A DNA stretch of 64,000 nt from Streptomyces roseoviridis (GTDB lineage: Bacteria > Actinomycetota > Actinomycetes > Streptomycetales > Streptomycetaceae), in assembly GCF_039535235.1 (NCBI RefSeq), contig NZ_BAAAWU010000001.1, positions 3,286,001-3,350,000 of the forward strand, in the 5' to 3' direction. A program made the position numbers and the translations under genes. Below, in pieces: positions 45,416 to 53,756 of the stretch. Under the pieces are notes generated by a model, which was not told where the DNA came from, made no database searches, and was given only the letters and a program-made list of their open reading frames with translations. Numbering within the stretch: the first letter of the stretch is position 1; every line of letters begins with the position of its first letter.

Positions 45416-46981
45416 TCAGAAGCCGAACACCGGACCCGAGGGCGGTGCCAGCCGCGTCCCCGGCAGTGGGGCGATCAGGGCCGACCAGTCCACCGGCCGG
45501 CCCGGCGCCACCCGGAGCGCCGCCGCGAGACGGTCCGCGCCCTCCGGCATCACGGGACGCGCCCACGCCGACAGCGCCGAGGCGACCGCCAACTGCGCGG
45601 CGAGGGCCGGAAGGTGGCGGCAGGAGGTGGTCGGACGGCAGCGCTCGTGCGCGTTGACGTAGCCGAAGTCGGCCACCGAACGGACCATCTCGTCGAGCAC
45701 GGCGACCGCCCGGCGCGGGTCGAACGCGTCCGGACCGTACGCCTCGCGCAGGTCGTCCACGCCCCGGTGCAGCCGGCGCTCCAGGACGTCCCAGCCGGTG
45801 CCGCCGGGCAGCGCCTGCGGAGCGAGCCCGTCGCACTCCTCGCGGACCGCCGTGAACAGCCGGGTCAGCCAGCTGTTCCAGTTCTCGTCGAGCTCCAGGC
45901 GTGCCGCCGCGAGCCGGTCCCGCTGGAACACCGTCCGGCGGCCGGTCGGCCGGGCCTGCAGCACGTGCCGGCGCAGGCTGTCCGAGCCGTACTCGGTGAG
46001 CAGGTCGAGCGCCCACACGTTGCCCTCGCGGACGCCCTCCTCGACCACGTAGGACTCGTTCACGTTGAAGTCCTGCGGCAGCTTGATGTCCTGCGCGAGC
46101 AGCAGCACCGGCAGCAGCACCGCGTGGCAGAAGGCGTGACCGAAGCCGCAGAAGTGGATGGCGCGGGCCGGCAGCGGGCCCTTGGTGTCATAGCCGAACA
46201 GGTGCATCGCCGCCGCCTCGAAACAGGCGTCGATGCGGTGGTCGGGGAAGCCCTCCACCGGCACCTGAAGGCCCCAGTCGGCCGGGTGGCCGACCGCGAT
46301 GTCCGGCAGCCCGTCCTCGACCAGCGACTCGCACAGCGCCGCGAGCCGCGGCGGCAGGCCCGCGGCCGACCAGTAGTCGGCCAGCCGGTCGCGGAACGGC
46401 TCCAGCGGCACGTACAGGCGCCGGCAGCGCCTGGCGAGCGCGGGCGTGTCGCACAGCGAGCAGCGCGGCGAGATCAGGTCGCCGCCGTCGTTCGGGCGGG
46501 CGCACTCGTGGCACATGCCGCCGTCGCTCGACGCCCCGCAGTGCGGGCAGGTGCCGGTGACGTGCGCCCCGTACAGCCACCGCTCGCACGGCTCGCAGTA
46601 CGGGAGCAGACGGGTCCGCGGGGCGATCACGCCGTCCGCGTACAGGCGGCTGAACAGGTCCTGCACCCAGCGCCCGTAGCCGCGGTCCCGGCGCGGTCTG
46701 ACGATGTGGTCGAACTCGACGCCCGAGCGCAGCCAGTCCGCGGTGATCGCCGCGCGGTAGCCCTCGGCGACCTCCTCCGGCTTGCGGCCGAGGCGCCGCG
46801 CCCGCACCTCGACGGAGCTGGCGTGGTCGGCGGTGCCGGTGGTGAAGCGGACGGGTTCGCCCTCGGCGCGCAGAAAGCGGGTCAGGACGTCGGCGGCCAC
46901 GTACGGTCCCGCGAGGTGACCGATGTGGAGTTCGCCGTGGGTGGCCGGAGGAGTCGCGGTGATCCAGACGGGGGTGCTCAT
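45416..46981 (-). CDS. MetRS-like class I ligase, KMSKS loop lost
   Basis: 521 residues from ATG 46981. It keeps the methionyl-tRNA synthetase frame: a HIGH motif (residues 19-22), a connective zinc domain with eight Cys in CxxC pairs (129/132, 145/148, 157/160, 174/177), and the helical region after the catalytic domain. At the position of KMSKS (about 308-322) the sequence reads ESYVVEEGVREGN with no lysine, so normal aminoacyl-adenylate formation is doubtful. The usual GKD motif also appears changed (IHFCGFGHAF). It is shorter than full MetRS. It resembles MshC, a synthetase-derived ligase, only in being repurposed. It may form an amide or transfer an amino acid. A housekeeping MetRS should exist elsewhere. 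Confidence 0.85.
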   Translation of the reverse strand: MSTPVWITATPPATHGELHIGHLAGPYVAADVLTRFLRAEGEPVRFTTGTADHASSVEVRARRLGRKPEEVAEGYRAAITADWLRSGVEFDHIVRPRRDRGYGRWVQDLFSRLYADGVIAPRTRLLPYCEPCERWLYGAHVTGTCPHCGASSDGGMCHECARPNDGGDLISPRCSLCDTPALARRCRRLYVPLEPFRDRLADYWSAAGLPPRLAALCESLVEDGLPDIAVGHPADWGLQVPVEGFPDHRIDACFEAAAMHLFGYDTKGPLPARAIHFCGFGHAFCHAVLLPVLLLAQDIKLPQDFNVNESYVVEEGVREGNVWALDLLTEYGSDSLRRHVLQARPTGRRTVFQRDRLAAARLELDENWNSWLTRLFTAVREECDGLAPQALPGGTGWDVLERRLHRGVDDLREAYGPDAFDPRRAVAVLDEMVRSVADFGYVNAHERCRPTTSCRHLPALAAQLAVASALSAWARPVMPEGADRLAAALRVAPGRPVDWSALIAPLPGTRLAPPSGPVFGF

Positions 46982-47043
46982 GGAGACCTCCTGAGCGTCG
47001 GCGAGGTTCGAAGCGGCGGGGTCGAATCGGCAAGGACCGAATC

Positions 47044-47112
47044 GCGGAGTTCGATCAGCGGAGTTCGATCAGCGGAGTTCGATCAGCGGGGTTCGAATCA
47101 GCGGGGTTCGAA
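47044..47112 (-). repeat. 14/15-base tandem repeats at SDR 3' end
   Basis: About five units of the type TTCGAACCCCGCTGA / TCGAACTCCGCTGAT in tandem. The first unit supplies the last codons and stop of the SDR gene, so later units repeat a stop codon in untranslated sequence. Confidence 0.9.
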
Positions 47113-47844
47113 GTGGAAGGAGCGGATGAAGCAGTCCCGCGGCTGTTCGACGGCGTAGACGATGCACTCGAAAAGGGCCTGCGTGGTGAGCTTCTCGTCC
47201 GGGGCTATTCCGTCCGGATTCGAGCCGTCCCATTCCGCGAAGCGCGGATCGGAGGTGGAGAAGTCCGGCGGGAAGAGGGAGAAGACCCGCACCCCCGAGG
47301 GGCGCAGCCGGCGCGAAAGGATGTCGGCGAAGCCGGCCTGGGCGCTCTTGGCCGCCCAGAACGCCTCGTGCGCCGCACCGGCCGTCGCGGCGGACGCGCC
47401 CTCGGCGTCCCGGACCGCGACCATGTTGACGATGTCGGGTCGCAGCGAGCCGCGCAGCAGGGGCAGGAAGTGCTTGACCATGAGGACGGTGCCGCCGGCC
47501 GTCGACTCGATCGTCTCCACGATCTGGTCGTCGCTGGCCGCCTCCAGGTCCATGCCGTCGAGCCAGCGCGCCCCGTTGTTGACGAGCAGGTCGACCCGGT
47601 CGGTGCGTTCGCCGACGCGCGCGGCGAACTCCCGGATCTCGGCGGGCCGGCTCAGGTCGCAGCCGAAGGCGTGGATGCGGTCGCGGGCGGACCCGAGGAC
47701 CTCGGTGCGGGTGCGCTCGGCGGCCTCGACGGTCCGCGCCGACACGTAGACCTCGGCGCCGAGGTGGGCGAATCCGACGGCGAGCGCGCGGCCGAAATAG
47801 CGGGACGCCCCGGTCACGACGACACGCAGATTCTCGAATTTCAT
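47098..47844 (-). CDS. Atypical SDR-fold protein (catalytic Tyr and Ser replaced)
   Basis: 248 residues from ATG 47844; the ten-residue upstream extension lacks a good site. The Rossmann fold is recognisable (VVVTGASRYFGRAL at the N-terminus, LLVNNGARWLD near 87). Key SDR features are altered: the middle Gly of the cofactor motif is Tyr16, the YxxxK motif reads FWAAK (F162, K166), and the catalytic Ser region is NMVAV. Classical oxidoreduction is therefore unlikely, although the Lys and NAG motif remain. It may be a non-redox or structural SDR homologue. It lies between the PrpF-fold and MetRS-like genes, with gaps of ~140 and ~115 bases. Confidence 0.8.
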   Translation of the reverse strand: MKFENLRVVVTGASRYFGRALAVGFAHLGAEVYVSARTVEAAERTRTEVLGSARDRIHAFGCDLSRPAEIREFAARVGERTDRVDLLVNNGARWLDGMDLEAASDDQIVETIESTAGGTVLMVKHFLPLLRGSLRPDIVNMVAVRDAEGASAATAGAAHEAFWAAKSAQAGFADILSRRLRPSGVRVFSLFPPDFSTSDPRFAEWDGSNPDGIAPDEKLTTQALFECIVYAVEQPRDCFIRSFHFEPR

Positions 47845-47981
47845 GTGTGTCTGCTCTCCCCACGGATACGGCACGGGATGCGGCAGGCGGCGCGGATTCC
47901 CCTCGTGGGCCCGCCGGTTGCCGGTCGTCCTTCAGCGTGGCAGAGGAATGCGGCGGAACACCTGGCGAGCGGGGTGCGCGT

Positions 47982-49046
47982 TCACGCCGTTGCGTGGATA
48001 CGCCACGTCACTTCCAACTCACCGAGGATTCGCGCCCGTTTGCGGTGCACCCGCACCCGGTCCGGCGTCGCCGAGACGGTGACGTCGCCCCCGGGCGTAC
48101 GGATCAGGCCGACCGGCCCGGGCACCACGGTGCCGTCGATCGCCCCGGCCGCCGCGAGGGCGGCGGCGCCCGTGAGCGCGAGCCGGGGATGCCAGCCGCC
48201 GACGGTGAGGGCGCGCACGAGGAGCCCGTGCGGGGAGCGGTCGAAGGCGGCGATCTTGGGGAGCGGGGAGTGGGGCGCGTACCCGAGCAGCCGCCCGGCG
48301 CGGGCCCGCAGGTCGAGCAGGCGCTCCCGGAGTCGGTGCGCGGGCAGCAGGCGGGCGTCGACGAGGACGTACGGGTTGCCGTAGCGCACCAGGGAGACCG
48401 GCACTCCGTCGAGGACGTCGACGGGCCGCCCGGTGGGCAGCGTGCCGGGGGCGGTGGGGGCGCGCAGGAAGTCGAGGGTGTAGGCGCCGTCGCCCTCGGG
48501 CGTGCACAGGACCGTGTCCCCGGTCGTCACGGCCCGTACGGTGACGGGTCCGGGCCGCCCGTCGGCGACGACGGCCGCGAGGAGCGAATGCCCGCACCCG
48601 GCCCGGAAGTCGAACCGCCCGTCGGGCAGGGCCTGCACGAAGCGGTAGTCGAGCGCGGCGGGGCCGTGACCGGGGCTGGGGCCGTGACCGGGGCTGGGGC
48701 CGTGACCGGGACCGGTGCCGGTGCCAGTGCCGGGGCCAGGGCTGGCGCCGGAGGGGCGGGTGGAGGGACCGTAGAGGGCGATCTTGTTGAGTGCCGTGTA
48801 CGGGGTCGGGGCGAGGGCGTGGCGTACGTGCGCCAGCTCCTCGGCCAGGCCCAGGGCGCCGGGCGGCAGGCGGTCGAGCCGTACGACGAGGGTGGGCCCG
48901 GGGGCGTCCTCGGCGCGCACGACGACCGCCCTCACCGCACCCGTACCGGCGACCGCCCCCACCACACCCGTACCGGCGACCGCCCCCACCACACCCGTAC
49001 CGGCGACCGCCCTCACCGCACCCGTGCAGGCGGTGGGCAGGCGCAC
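47982..49046 (-). CDS. PrpF/DAP-epimerase-fold protein with internal repeats
   Basis: 354 residues from GTG 49046; GTG 49073 would overlap the upstream stop by 14 bases and is the alternative. The fold is suggested by RFDFRAGCGHSLLAAV (the Cys position used by PrpF and proline racemase-type enzymes), the repeated beta-strand pattern, and WHPRLALTGAAALAAAG in the second half. PrpF-type proteins isomerise small carboxylic acids. Two in-frame tandem repeats (27 and 18 bases) insert low-complexity GTGVVGAVA and GPSPGH stretches. Some part of the fold may be disturbed by them. It is co-transcribed with the asparagine synthetase-like gene. Confidence 0.65.
   Translation of the reverse strand: MRLPTACTGAVRAVAGTGVVGAVAGTGVVGAVAGTGAVRAVVVRAEDAPGPTLVVRLDRLPPGALGLAEELAHVRHALAPTPYTALNKIALYGPSTRPSGASPGPGTGTGTGPGHGPSPGHGPSPGHGPAALDYRFVQALPDGRFDFRAGCGHSLLAAVVADGRPGPVTVRAVTTGDTVLCTPEGDGAYTLDFLRAPTAPGTLPTGRPVDVLDGVPVSLVRYGNPYVLVDARLLPAHRLRERLLDLRARAGRLLGYAPHSPLPKIAAFDRSPHGLLVRALTVGGWHPRLALTGAAALAAAGAIDGTVVPGPVGLIRTPGGDVTVSATPDRVRVHRKRARILGELEVTWRIHATA
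48661..48714 (-). repeat. 18-base tandem repeat, three copies
   Basis: Three in-frame 18-base units in the PrpF-fold gene; two are identical and the third differs at its end. They encode GPSPGH-type hexapeptides, giving a flexible Gly/Pro/His segment. Confidence 0.88.
48925..49032 (-). repeat. 27-base tandem repeat, four copies
   Basis: Four 27-base units (48925-48951, 48952-48978, 48979-49005, 49006-49032) near the start of the PrpF-fold gene; the middle two are identical. They encode nonapeptides of the AGTGVVGAV type and keep the frame. Confidence 0.92.
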
Positions 49047-49059
49047 GGCGGGCGGCGGT

Positions 49060-50868
49060 TCAGGCGGCCGCACAGCCCAGCGGGATGCGCATGCCCTGGA
49101 CGACGTCCGTCCACAGCTCGTGGACGGCCAGCGCCCACAGGGCGAGGGCGATGTGCTGGTTGGGGCGCTCCAGATGGCGGTTGAGGAGCTTGTTCACCCG
49201 GTCCGCGCGGATCCTGCCGCCGAGCACGAGCCGCGCCGGCGACAGCAGCTCCCGGACCGTGTCGAGGAGCGGGCCGCCGGGGGCGATCATGGCGGCGATC
49301 GGCAGGGTGAAGGGCTGCTTGGGCCGGTTCAGGACGGCCGCGGGCAGCAGCTCGGCGCCCGCCTCGTACAGCGCCCGCTTGCCGTGCCGCGCCCCGGGCG
49401 GCAGCGCCCGCGCGTGCGCGACCACGGACGGCTGGCAGAACGGCAGGCGCGCCTCGACCGCCCAGGCCATCGACAGGTGGTCGACCCGCCGCAGGTGGTA
49501 CGCGGGCAGCCGCCACCTGGTCTCGAAGGCGCTCATCACGTCGGCCCGGTCCGCCCCGGCCGCCTCCGCCGACCGCAGTTCCTGCTCGATCCGGTCGGCG
49601 GCGGAGCCCTGGTCGGCGATGAAGGCGGCGTACGAGGAGGTGTACAGGTGCTCCCGAAGGAGTCGGGGGGCGGCGGAGAGGGCGTCGGCGTAGGAGGCGG
49701 CCCAGTCGACGCCGGGCGGGGAGGTGAGCGCGGCCCGCATCCGGTCGTAGCCGCCGAAGAGCTCGTCCGCCCCGTCCCCGGTGAGGGCGACGGTGAAGCC
49801 GTTCTCGCGCACGGCTCGGAACAGCGCGTACGTGGACAGGGCGATCGGGTCGGCGTTGGGCTGCCCCAGGTGCCGCACGGTGCGGGTGAGCAGCGAGGGG
49901 ATCTCCTGGGGGTCGACGGTCACCTCGTGGTGCACGGTCCTGGCCCGGCGGGCGACGGCGCGGGCGTACGCGGCCTCGGAGCCGGGCCACTTGCCGCGGT
50001 AGGTGAGGTGGAAGGTGTGCAGCGGCGGCGCGTCCGTCTCGCGGGCGTGCTCGGCGGCGAGCGCGGTGACGAGTCCGGAGTCGAGGCCGCCGCTGGTGAC
50101 GGCGCAGACCGGGGCGTCGGCGGTGGCGAGCCGGCGCACCTCGTGCCGCAGCACGTCCTGCGTGTCGCCGAGGGGCCGCGCGGCGTGCGGTGCGCGGCGC
50201 CGGACGACGGGCGCCCGGCCGGGCCGCACGAGGGCGGTGGCGCCGGGCGGCAGGACGGTGACGCCGTCGAGGGCGGTGTGCGCGGAGTAGGAGGTGCGGG
50301 TGGCGAGGACGGTGTCGAGGGAGTCCTCGCGCGGGGCGATCCGCACGCCCTCGAAGGCGAGCAGGGCGGGGATCTCGGAGGCGAAGCGGGTGGAGCCGTC
50401 GCGGGGGTCGTGGTGGAGGTGGACCGGCTTCATGCCCATGTCGTCGACGGCGAGGAGGAGTTGGGCGTTGCCGGGCCGCAGGTCGAGGACGGCGACGGCG
50501 AACATGCCGTCGAGGTGCTCGGCGAAGGCCGGCCCGTACTCGGCGTAGAGGGCGGGCAGCAGCGTGCCGTCGCAGCGGTCGGGGAAGCGGTGGCCGCGCG
50601 CGGCGAGGCGGCGGCGCAGCTCGGCGTGGTTGTAGATCTCCCCGTTGAGCACGGCGAGGATGCCGGGCAGGTGGGGCAGCCGGTAGGGCTGCCGGCCGCC
50701 GCACGGGTCGGTGACGGCGAGCCGGTCGCATCCGAGCGACCAGCCGGGGCCGCTGAGCACCTGGTGCTCGTCGGGTCCGCCGTGCCGCTGGCGGGCCGAG
50801 ACCGCCGCGAGTTCGGCCGGGTCGGGGCGGTCCGCCGACGCGGCGAGGGAGCCGAGAATCCTGCACAT
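49060..50868 (-). CDS. Asparagine synthetase-like glutamine-dependent amide ligase
   Basis: 602 residues from ATG 50868 (GGAGG site). The N-terminal class II glutaminase domain is intact: Cys2 next to the initiator Met, R49, N75 and E77 in LNGEIYN, D100. The synthetase domain has the PP-loop SGGLDSG (259-265) and GDGADELFGGYDR. Asn synthetase relatives in natural-product clusters make amides, lactams or carbapenam-like rings from bound acids using glutamine or an amine. The product is unknown. It is the first gene of the minus-strand set and divergent from the PIG-L gene. Confidence 0.92.
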   Translation of the reverse strand: MCRILGSLAASADRPDPAELAAVSARQRHGGPDEHQVLSGPGWSLGCDRLAVTDPCGGRQPYRLPHLPGILAVLNGEIYNHAELRRRLAARGHRFPDRCDGTLLPALYAEYGPAFAEHLDGMFAVAVLDLRPGNAQLLLAVDDMGMKPVHLHHDPRDGSTRFASEIPALLAFEGVRIAPREDSLDTVLATRTSYSAHTALDGVTVLPPGATALVRPGRAPVVRRRAPHAARPLGDTQDVLRHEVRRLATADAPVCAVTSGGLDSGLVTALAAEHARETDAPPLHTFHLTYRGKWPGSEAAYARAVARRARTVHHEVTVDPQEIPSLLTRTVRHLGQPNADPIALSTYALFRAVRENGFTVALTGDGADELFGGYDRMRAALTSPPGVDWAASYADALSAAPRLLREHLYTSSYAAFIADQGSAADRIEQELRSAEAAGADRADVMSAFETRWRLPAYHLRRVDHLSMAWAVEARLPFCQPSVVAHARALPPGARHGKRALYEAGAELLPAAVLNRPKQPFTLPIAAMIAPGGPLLDTVRELLSPARLVLGGRIRADRVNKLLNRHLERPNQHIALALWALAVHELWTDVVQGMRIPLGCAAA

Positions 50869-51023
50869 GCCGGTCGCCTCCGGAGCTCGATACCAGTCAC
50901 TGTCCACATGGCGCAGCCAATGATTTGAACTTACCAAGCTTTTGAGTGGCGCGTAAGTGCCATGTCCTGTTCACGCCACGAGTTGGCCTTGTGGCGCCCC
51001 CCGCCGCCCAACAGGCTGAATCC
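50869..51023. promoter_or_regulatory. Divergent promoter region, Asn synthetase-like / PIG-L
   Basis: 155 bases with a less GC-rich core near 50920-50945. Several copies of TGGCGC or its complement occur (near 50908, 50947 and 50990), including CGCCAC...GTGGCG facing each other at ~50976-50998. They are candidate sites for the LuxR-type regulators but the match is by eye only. Confidence 0.4.
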
Positions 51024-51764
51024 ATGGAGGACTTCGCGATCGACCCGACCGTCCGCAGTGCACCGGAATCACTGCTGGTGGTGGCGGCACACCCGGACGA
51101 CATCGAGTTCTGCGTGAGCGGCACCGTCATGCAGTGGATCGAACGCGGCACCCGCGTCACGTACTGCATCGTCACGGACGGCGGCGCCGGCGGTTACGAC
51201 GAGGCGCTCCCCCGCCAGGCGATGGCGGACCTGCGCCGCGCCGAACAGGTCCACTCCGCCAAACTCAGCGGCGTCGCCGACGTCCGCTTCCTCGGCTACC
51301 CCGACAGCTTCGTCGAACCCTCCGTCGACCTGCGCCGCGACCTGTGCCGGGTGATCCGCCAGGTCCGCCCGCAGCGCTGCATCATCCCGTCCCCCGAGAT
51401 CAACTGGGCCCGCGTCGCCGACCTCCACCCCGACCACCGGGCCGTCGGCGACGCCTGCCTGCGCGCGATCTACCCCGAGGCCCGCAACCCCTTCGCCCAC
51501 CCCGAACTGCTCAAACAGGAGGGCCTTGAGCCGTGGATCGTCCACGAGCTCTGGCTCATGACGGGGCCCACGCCGAACCAGTACGTGGACGTCACCCCGG
51601 TCTTCGACCGGAAGGTCGAGGCCCTGCGCATCCACACCTCCCAGACCGCCCACTTCGACGACCTGGCGGGACTCCTCCGGCAATGGCTCAGCGAACACGC
51701 GACGGCGGGCGGACTGCCGCCGGGCCGGATGGCGGAGGCGTTCCAGATCGTGCACATCGACTGA
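51024..51764 (+). CDS. PIG-L-family (MshB-like) deacetylase
   Basis: 246 residues from ATG 51024; a frame start further upstream has no site. The zinc motif AHPDD (22-26) and the downstream HPDHRAVGD supply the metal ligands and general base of the LmbE/PIG-L fold. Members remove acetyl from GlcNAc conjugates (MshB in mycothiol, BshB in bacillithiol) or act in natural-product pathways. Together with the MshA-like enzyme it suggests a GlcNAc-conjugate that is deacetylated and then acylated. It is divergent from the Asn synthetase-like gene. Confidence 0.9.
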   Translation: MEDFAIDPTVRSAPESLLVVAAHPDDIEFCVSGTVMQWIERGTRVTYCIVTDGGAGGYDEALPRQAMADLRRAEQVHSAKLSGVADVRFLGYPDSFVEPSVDLRRDLCRVIRQVRPQRCIIPSPEINWARVADLHPDHRAVGDACLRAIYPEARNPFAHPELLKQEGLEPWIVHELWLMTGPTPNQYVDVTPVFDRKVEALRIHTSQTAHFDDLAGLLRQWLSEHATAGGLPPGRMAEAFQIVHID

Positions 51765-51890
51765 GGGGCGGGGGCGGGATGCCGCTGCGTACTCCCCCTC
51801 CACTGAGTGGGTGGGGATGCCGCTGCGTGCTCCCGTCTCCCGTCGACTGAGGGGCGGGGCGGGGATGCCGGCACGTGCTCCCCACCCCTG
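51762..51890 (+). repeat. ~42-base tandem repeat after PIG-L stop
   Basis: Three degenerate units of about 42 bases, each starting with ACTGAGGGGC or ACTGAGTGGG and containing GGGATGCCGCTGCGT or a variant. The first covers the PIG-L stop codon. The remainder to 51931 holds no gene. Confidence 0.85.
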
Positions 51891-51931
51891 AGGGGCCACC
51901 GGCCCTCCGCCCTCCGCCCTCCGCCGGGCCG

Positions 51932-52606
51932 CTACCTGCGACCGGTCGCCGACCCGAACCCGAGCCACGTGTGCCGGTTCCCCCACCAGCACCAGCCGAC
52001 CTTCGGCGCGTTGCGCCGCTCCTTGCCGTCCCGCCCCGTGCCGTTGCTGATCCAGATCGCCGGCGTACGGGCGTCGTACGTGCCCTTCGGCTTCCGCAGC
52101 CGCGAACCGATCGTCATGAAGCAGCGGTTGCGCTCCAGCGCCTCCGGCTGCTGGAGCACCCAGTGGATGCCCTCACTGAGCACGAGCGGGCTACGGCCCT
52201 CCTTGGTGAGGGCGGGCAGCGCCTCCTCCGGGCTCCAGTTCGCCATGCGGTCGCCCCGGTCGACACCGTCGACCAGATACAGCGGCGCGTCCGGCAGCTC
52301 CACGCCCGCCTCGCCGTACGGGGCGAAGTCGTCGACGTCCGGCATGTCGACCACGACGAACCCGGGCTTGTCGTCCCGGCGGAGCAGCGGCGCGAGCGCC
52401 GAGGGGGGCACCCTCTCCGGGTGTACGGCGAGCAGGGCGCCCCGCGCGTCCCCGGCCCCCTCGGCGAAGGCGCGCACGTCCTCCGCCGGCAGCCCGGCGA
52501 GCTCGTGCACCCCCAGCTCGATCAGCCTCTCCGCCTGGGCGGCGAGCGGCGGCAGCGGGGCCAGGATGTCGGCGGAACCAGAATCGGACAGGGTGGTGTC
52601 GGTCAA
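51932..52606 (-). CDS. DUF5701 family protein
   Basis: 224 residues from ATG 52606. The pattern fits the actinobacterial DUF5701 family as I recall it: AERLIELGVHELAGL at the N-terminus, PGFVVVDMPDVDDFAPY in the middle, GIHWVLQQPEALERNRCFMTIGSR, and a Trp-rich C-terminus VGWCWWGNRHTWLGFGSA. No catalytic motif is known to me. It is cytosolic. It is separated from the next minus-strand gene by ~110 bases and ends ~40 bases after the repeat tract behind the PIG-L gene. Confidence 0.75.
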   Translation of the reverse strand: MTDTTLSDSGSADILAPLPPLAAQAERLIELGVHELAGLPAEDVRAFAEGAGDARGALLAVHPERVPPSALAPLLRRDDKPGFVVVDMPDVDDFAPYGEAGVELPDAPLYLVDGVDRGDRMANWSPEEALPALTKEGRSPLVLSEGIHWVLQQPEALERNRCFMTIGSRLRKPKGTYDARTPAIWISNGTGRDGKERRNAPKVGWCWWGNRHTWLGFGSATGRR

Positions 52607-52715
52607 AGCGCTCCTCGGTCACGGGCCGTTGGCGTCCAGCCTGAGACCGAACGAGGCGGCGAGCGGAATTGTTCCCGCTCCGTAGGGGGCGGCGCGGGAA
52701 CATCTCCGGCACCCG

Positions 52716-53374
52716 CTACTCCTCCTCCCGCACCCCCAGCACCGCCAGAAAGGCCCCCGCCGCCGGCGTCCGTCCCGCGCCGCTCCAGACCGCGTACTCG
52801 ACCCGCTCCGGCGCGTCGGTCACCTCCACCACCTCCCCGGCTGTCAGCCCGCCCAGCTGCGCCACGTAGGCCGAGGCCAGCAGTGCGACCCCCAGGCCCT
52901 GCCCCACGAGCCGGGCCAGGAAGTCCGCGTTCGTCACCTCGAACGCCACCTCCCGCGCCTGCCCCGCCGCCTCGAACGCCTGGTCCGACTGCACGCGCCC
53001 CGCCGTCCCCGCCGGCAGGTCCACGAACACCTCCGTGGACAGCCGCCGCAGATTCACCGCGCCCGCCCCCGCCAGCGGATGCCCCGGCGCGACCAGGGCC
53101 ACGAGCCGGTCCCGCCCGAGCTCCCGCGCCCGCAGCCCCTTCGGCGGGGCCGCCGTCGTGGGCAACCCGAGGAACGCCACGTCCAGCGCCCCTTCCTCGA
53201 CCTGATCCGCCAACTCCTCGCTGACGCCCACCCGCAGGCTGACCGCCAGTTCGGGTACCGCTCGTGGAACTCCCGCAGCGCGCCCGGGATGTCGACCGCC
53301 GCCACCGACGGGATCACCCCGACGGCGAGCCGTCCCCGCACCTGTCCCACGTGACCAGCATGTTCACGCTTCAT
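52716..53374 (-). pseudogene. Decayed LysR-family regulator (no HTH, frameshifted)
   Basis: Two overlapping frames together spell the LysR substrate-binding domain. The first frame (from 53374) gives GRLAVGVIPSVAAVDIPGAL and HERYP, then breaks at ~53256; one lost C in the run before GAACTG would explain it. The second frame continues with AVSLRVGVSEELADQVEEGALDVAF through FEVTNADFLARLVGQGLGVALL to the end at 52716. The N-terminal DNA-binding domain is missing, since the frame starts inside the effector domain beside the next gene. It is a remnant and cannot regulate transcription in the normal way. A sequencing error could explain the shift but not the missing domain. Confidence 0.75.
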
Positions 53375-53756
53375 GGCGGGGTGGGAGGGCAGGGACCGGG
53401 ACCGTGGACGACGGGAGTTCGCACCACACGGTCTTTCCGTACGGCGCCTCGTCGACGCCCCACCGCAGCGCCACCGCGTCGACGATCCCCATCCCCCGCC
53501 CGCACTCGGCCCCGTCCGGAACCTCGCGCAGGACGGGCCAGAGGCGGGGGTCGGGGTCGCTGACCGCGACCCTGACCCGGCCGGTGGGCGCCGCCGTCAC
53601 CCGGACGGTGACGGGGGTGCCCTCCCCGACGTGTTGGATCACGTTCGTCAGCAACTCGCTGACGCAGAGCCGCAGATCATCCCCCGGCAGCATCCGCCGC
53701 ACCTCCGCCACCGCCTTCGGCAGCGCCAGCAACTCCACCGTGAGCGGCAGCGTCAC
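53364..53756 (-). CDS. Anti-sigma-like ATP-binding protein (HATPase_c)
   Basis: 130 residues from GTG 53756, with an AAGG 6 bases upstream and overlapping the stop of the preceding small gene. It has the RsbW/SpoIIAB-like fold: LCVSELLTNVIQH (N-box), VAVSDPDPRLWP and CGRGMGIVDAVALRWG (G-box). These single-domain kinases are many in Streptomyces and often lie with WhiJ-like and DUF397 genes. The partner is unknown. It overlaps the LysR relic's start by ~10 bases. Confidence 0.88.
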   Translation of the reverse strand: MTLPLTVELLALPKAVAEVRRMLPGDDLRLCVSELLTNVIQHVGEGTPVTVRVTAAPTGRVRVAVSDPDPRLWPVLREVPDGAECGRGMGIVDAVALRWGVDEAPYGKTVWCELPSSTVPVPALPPRHEA

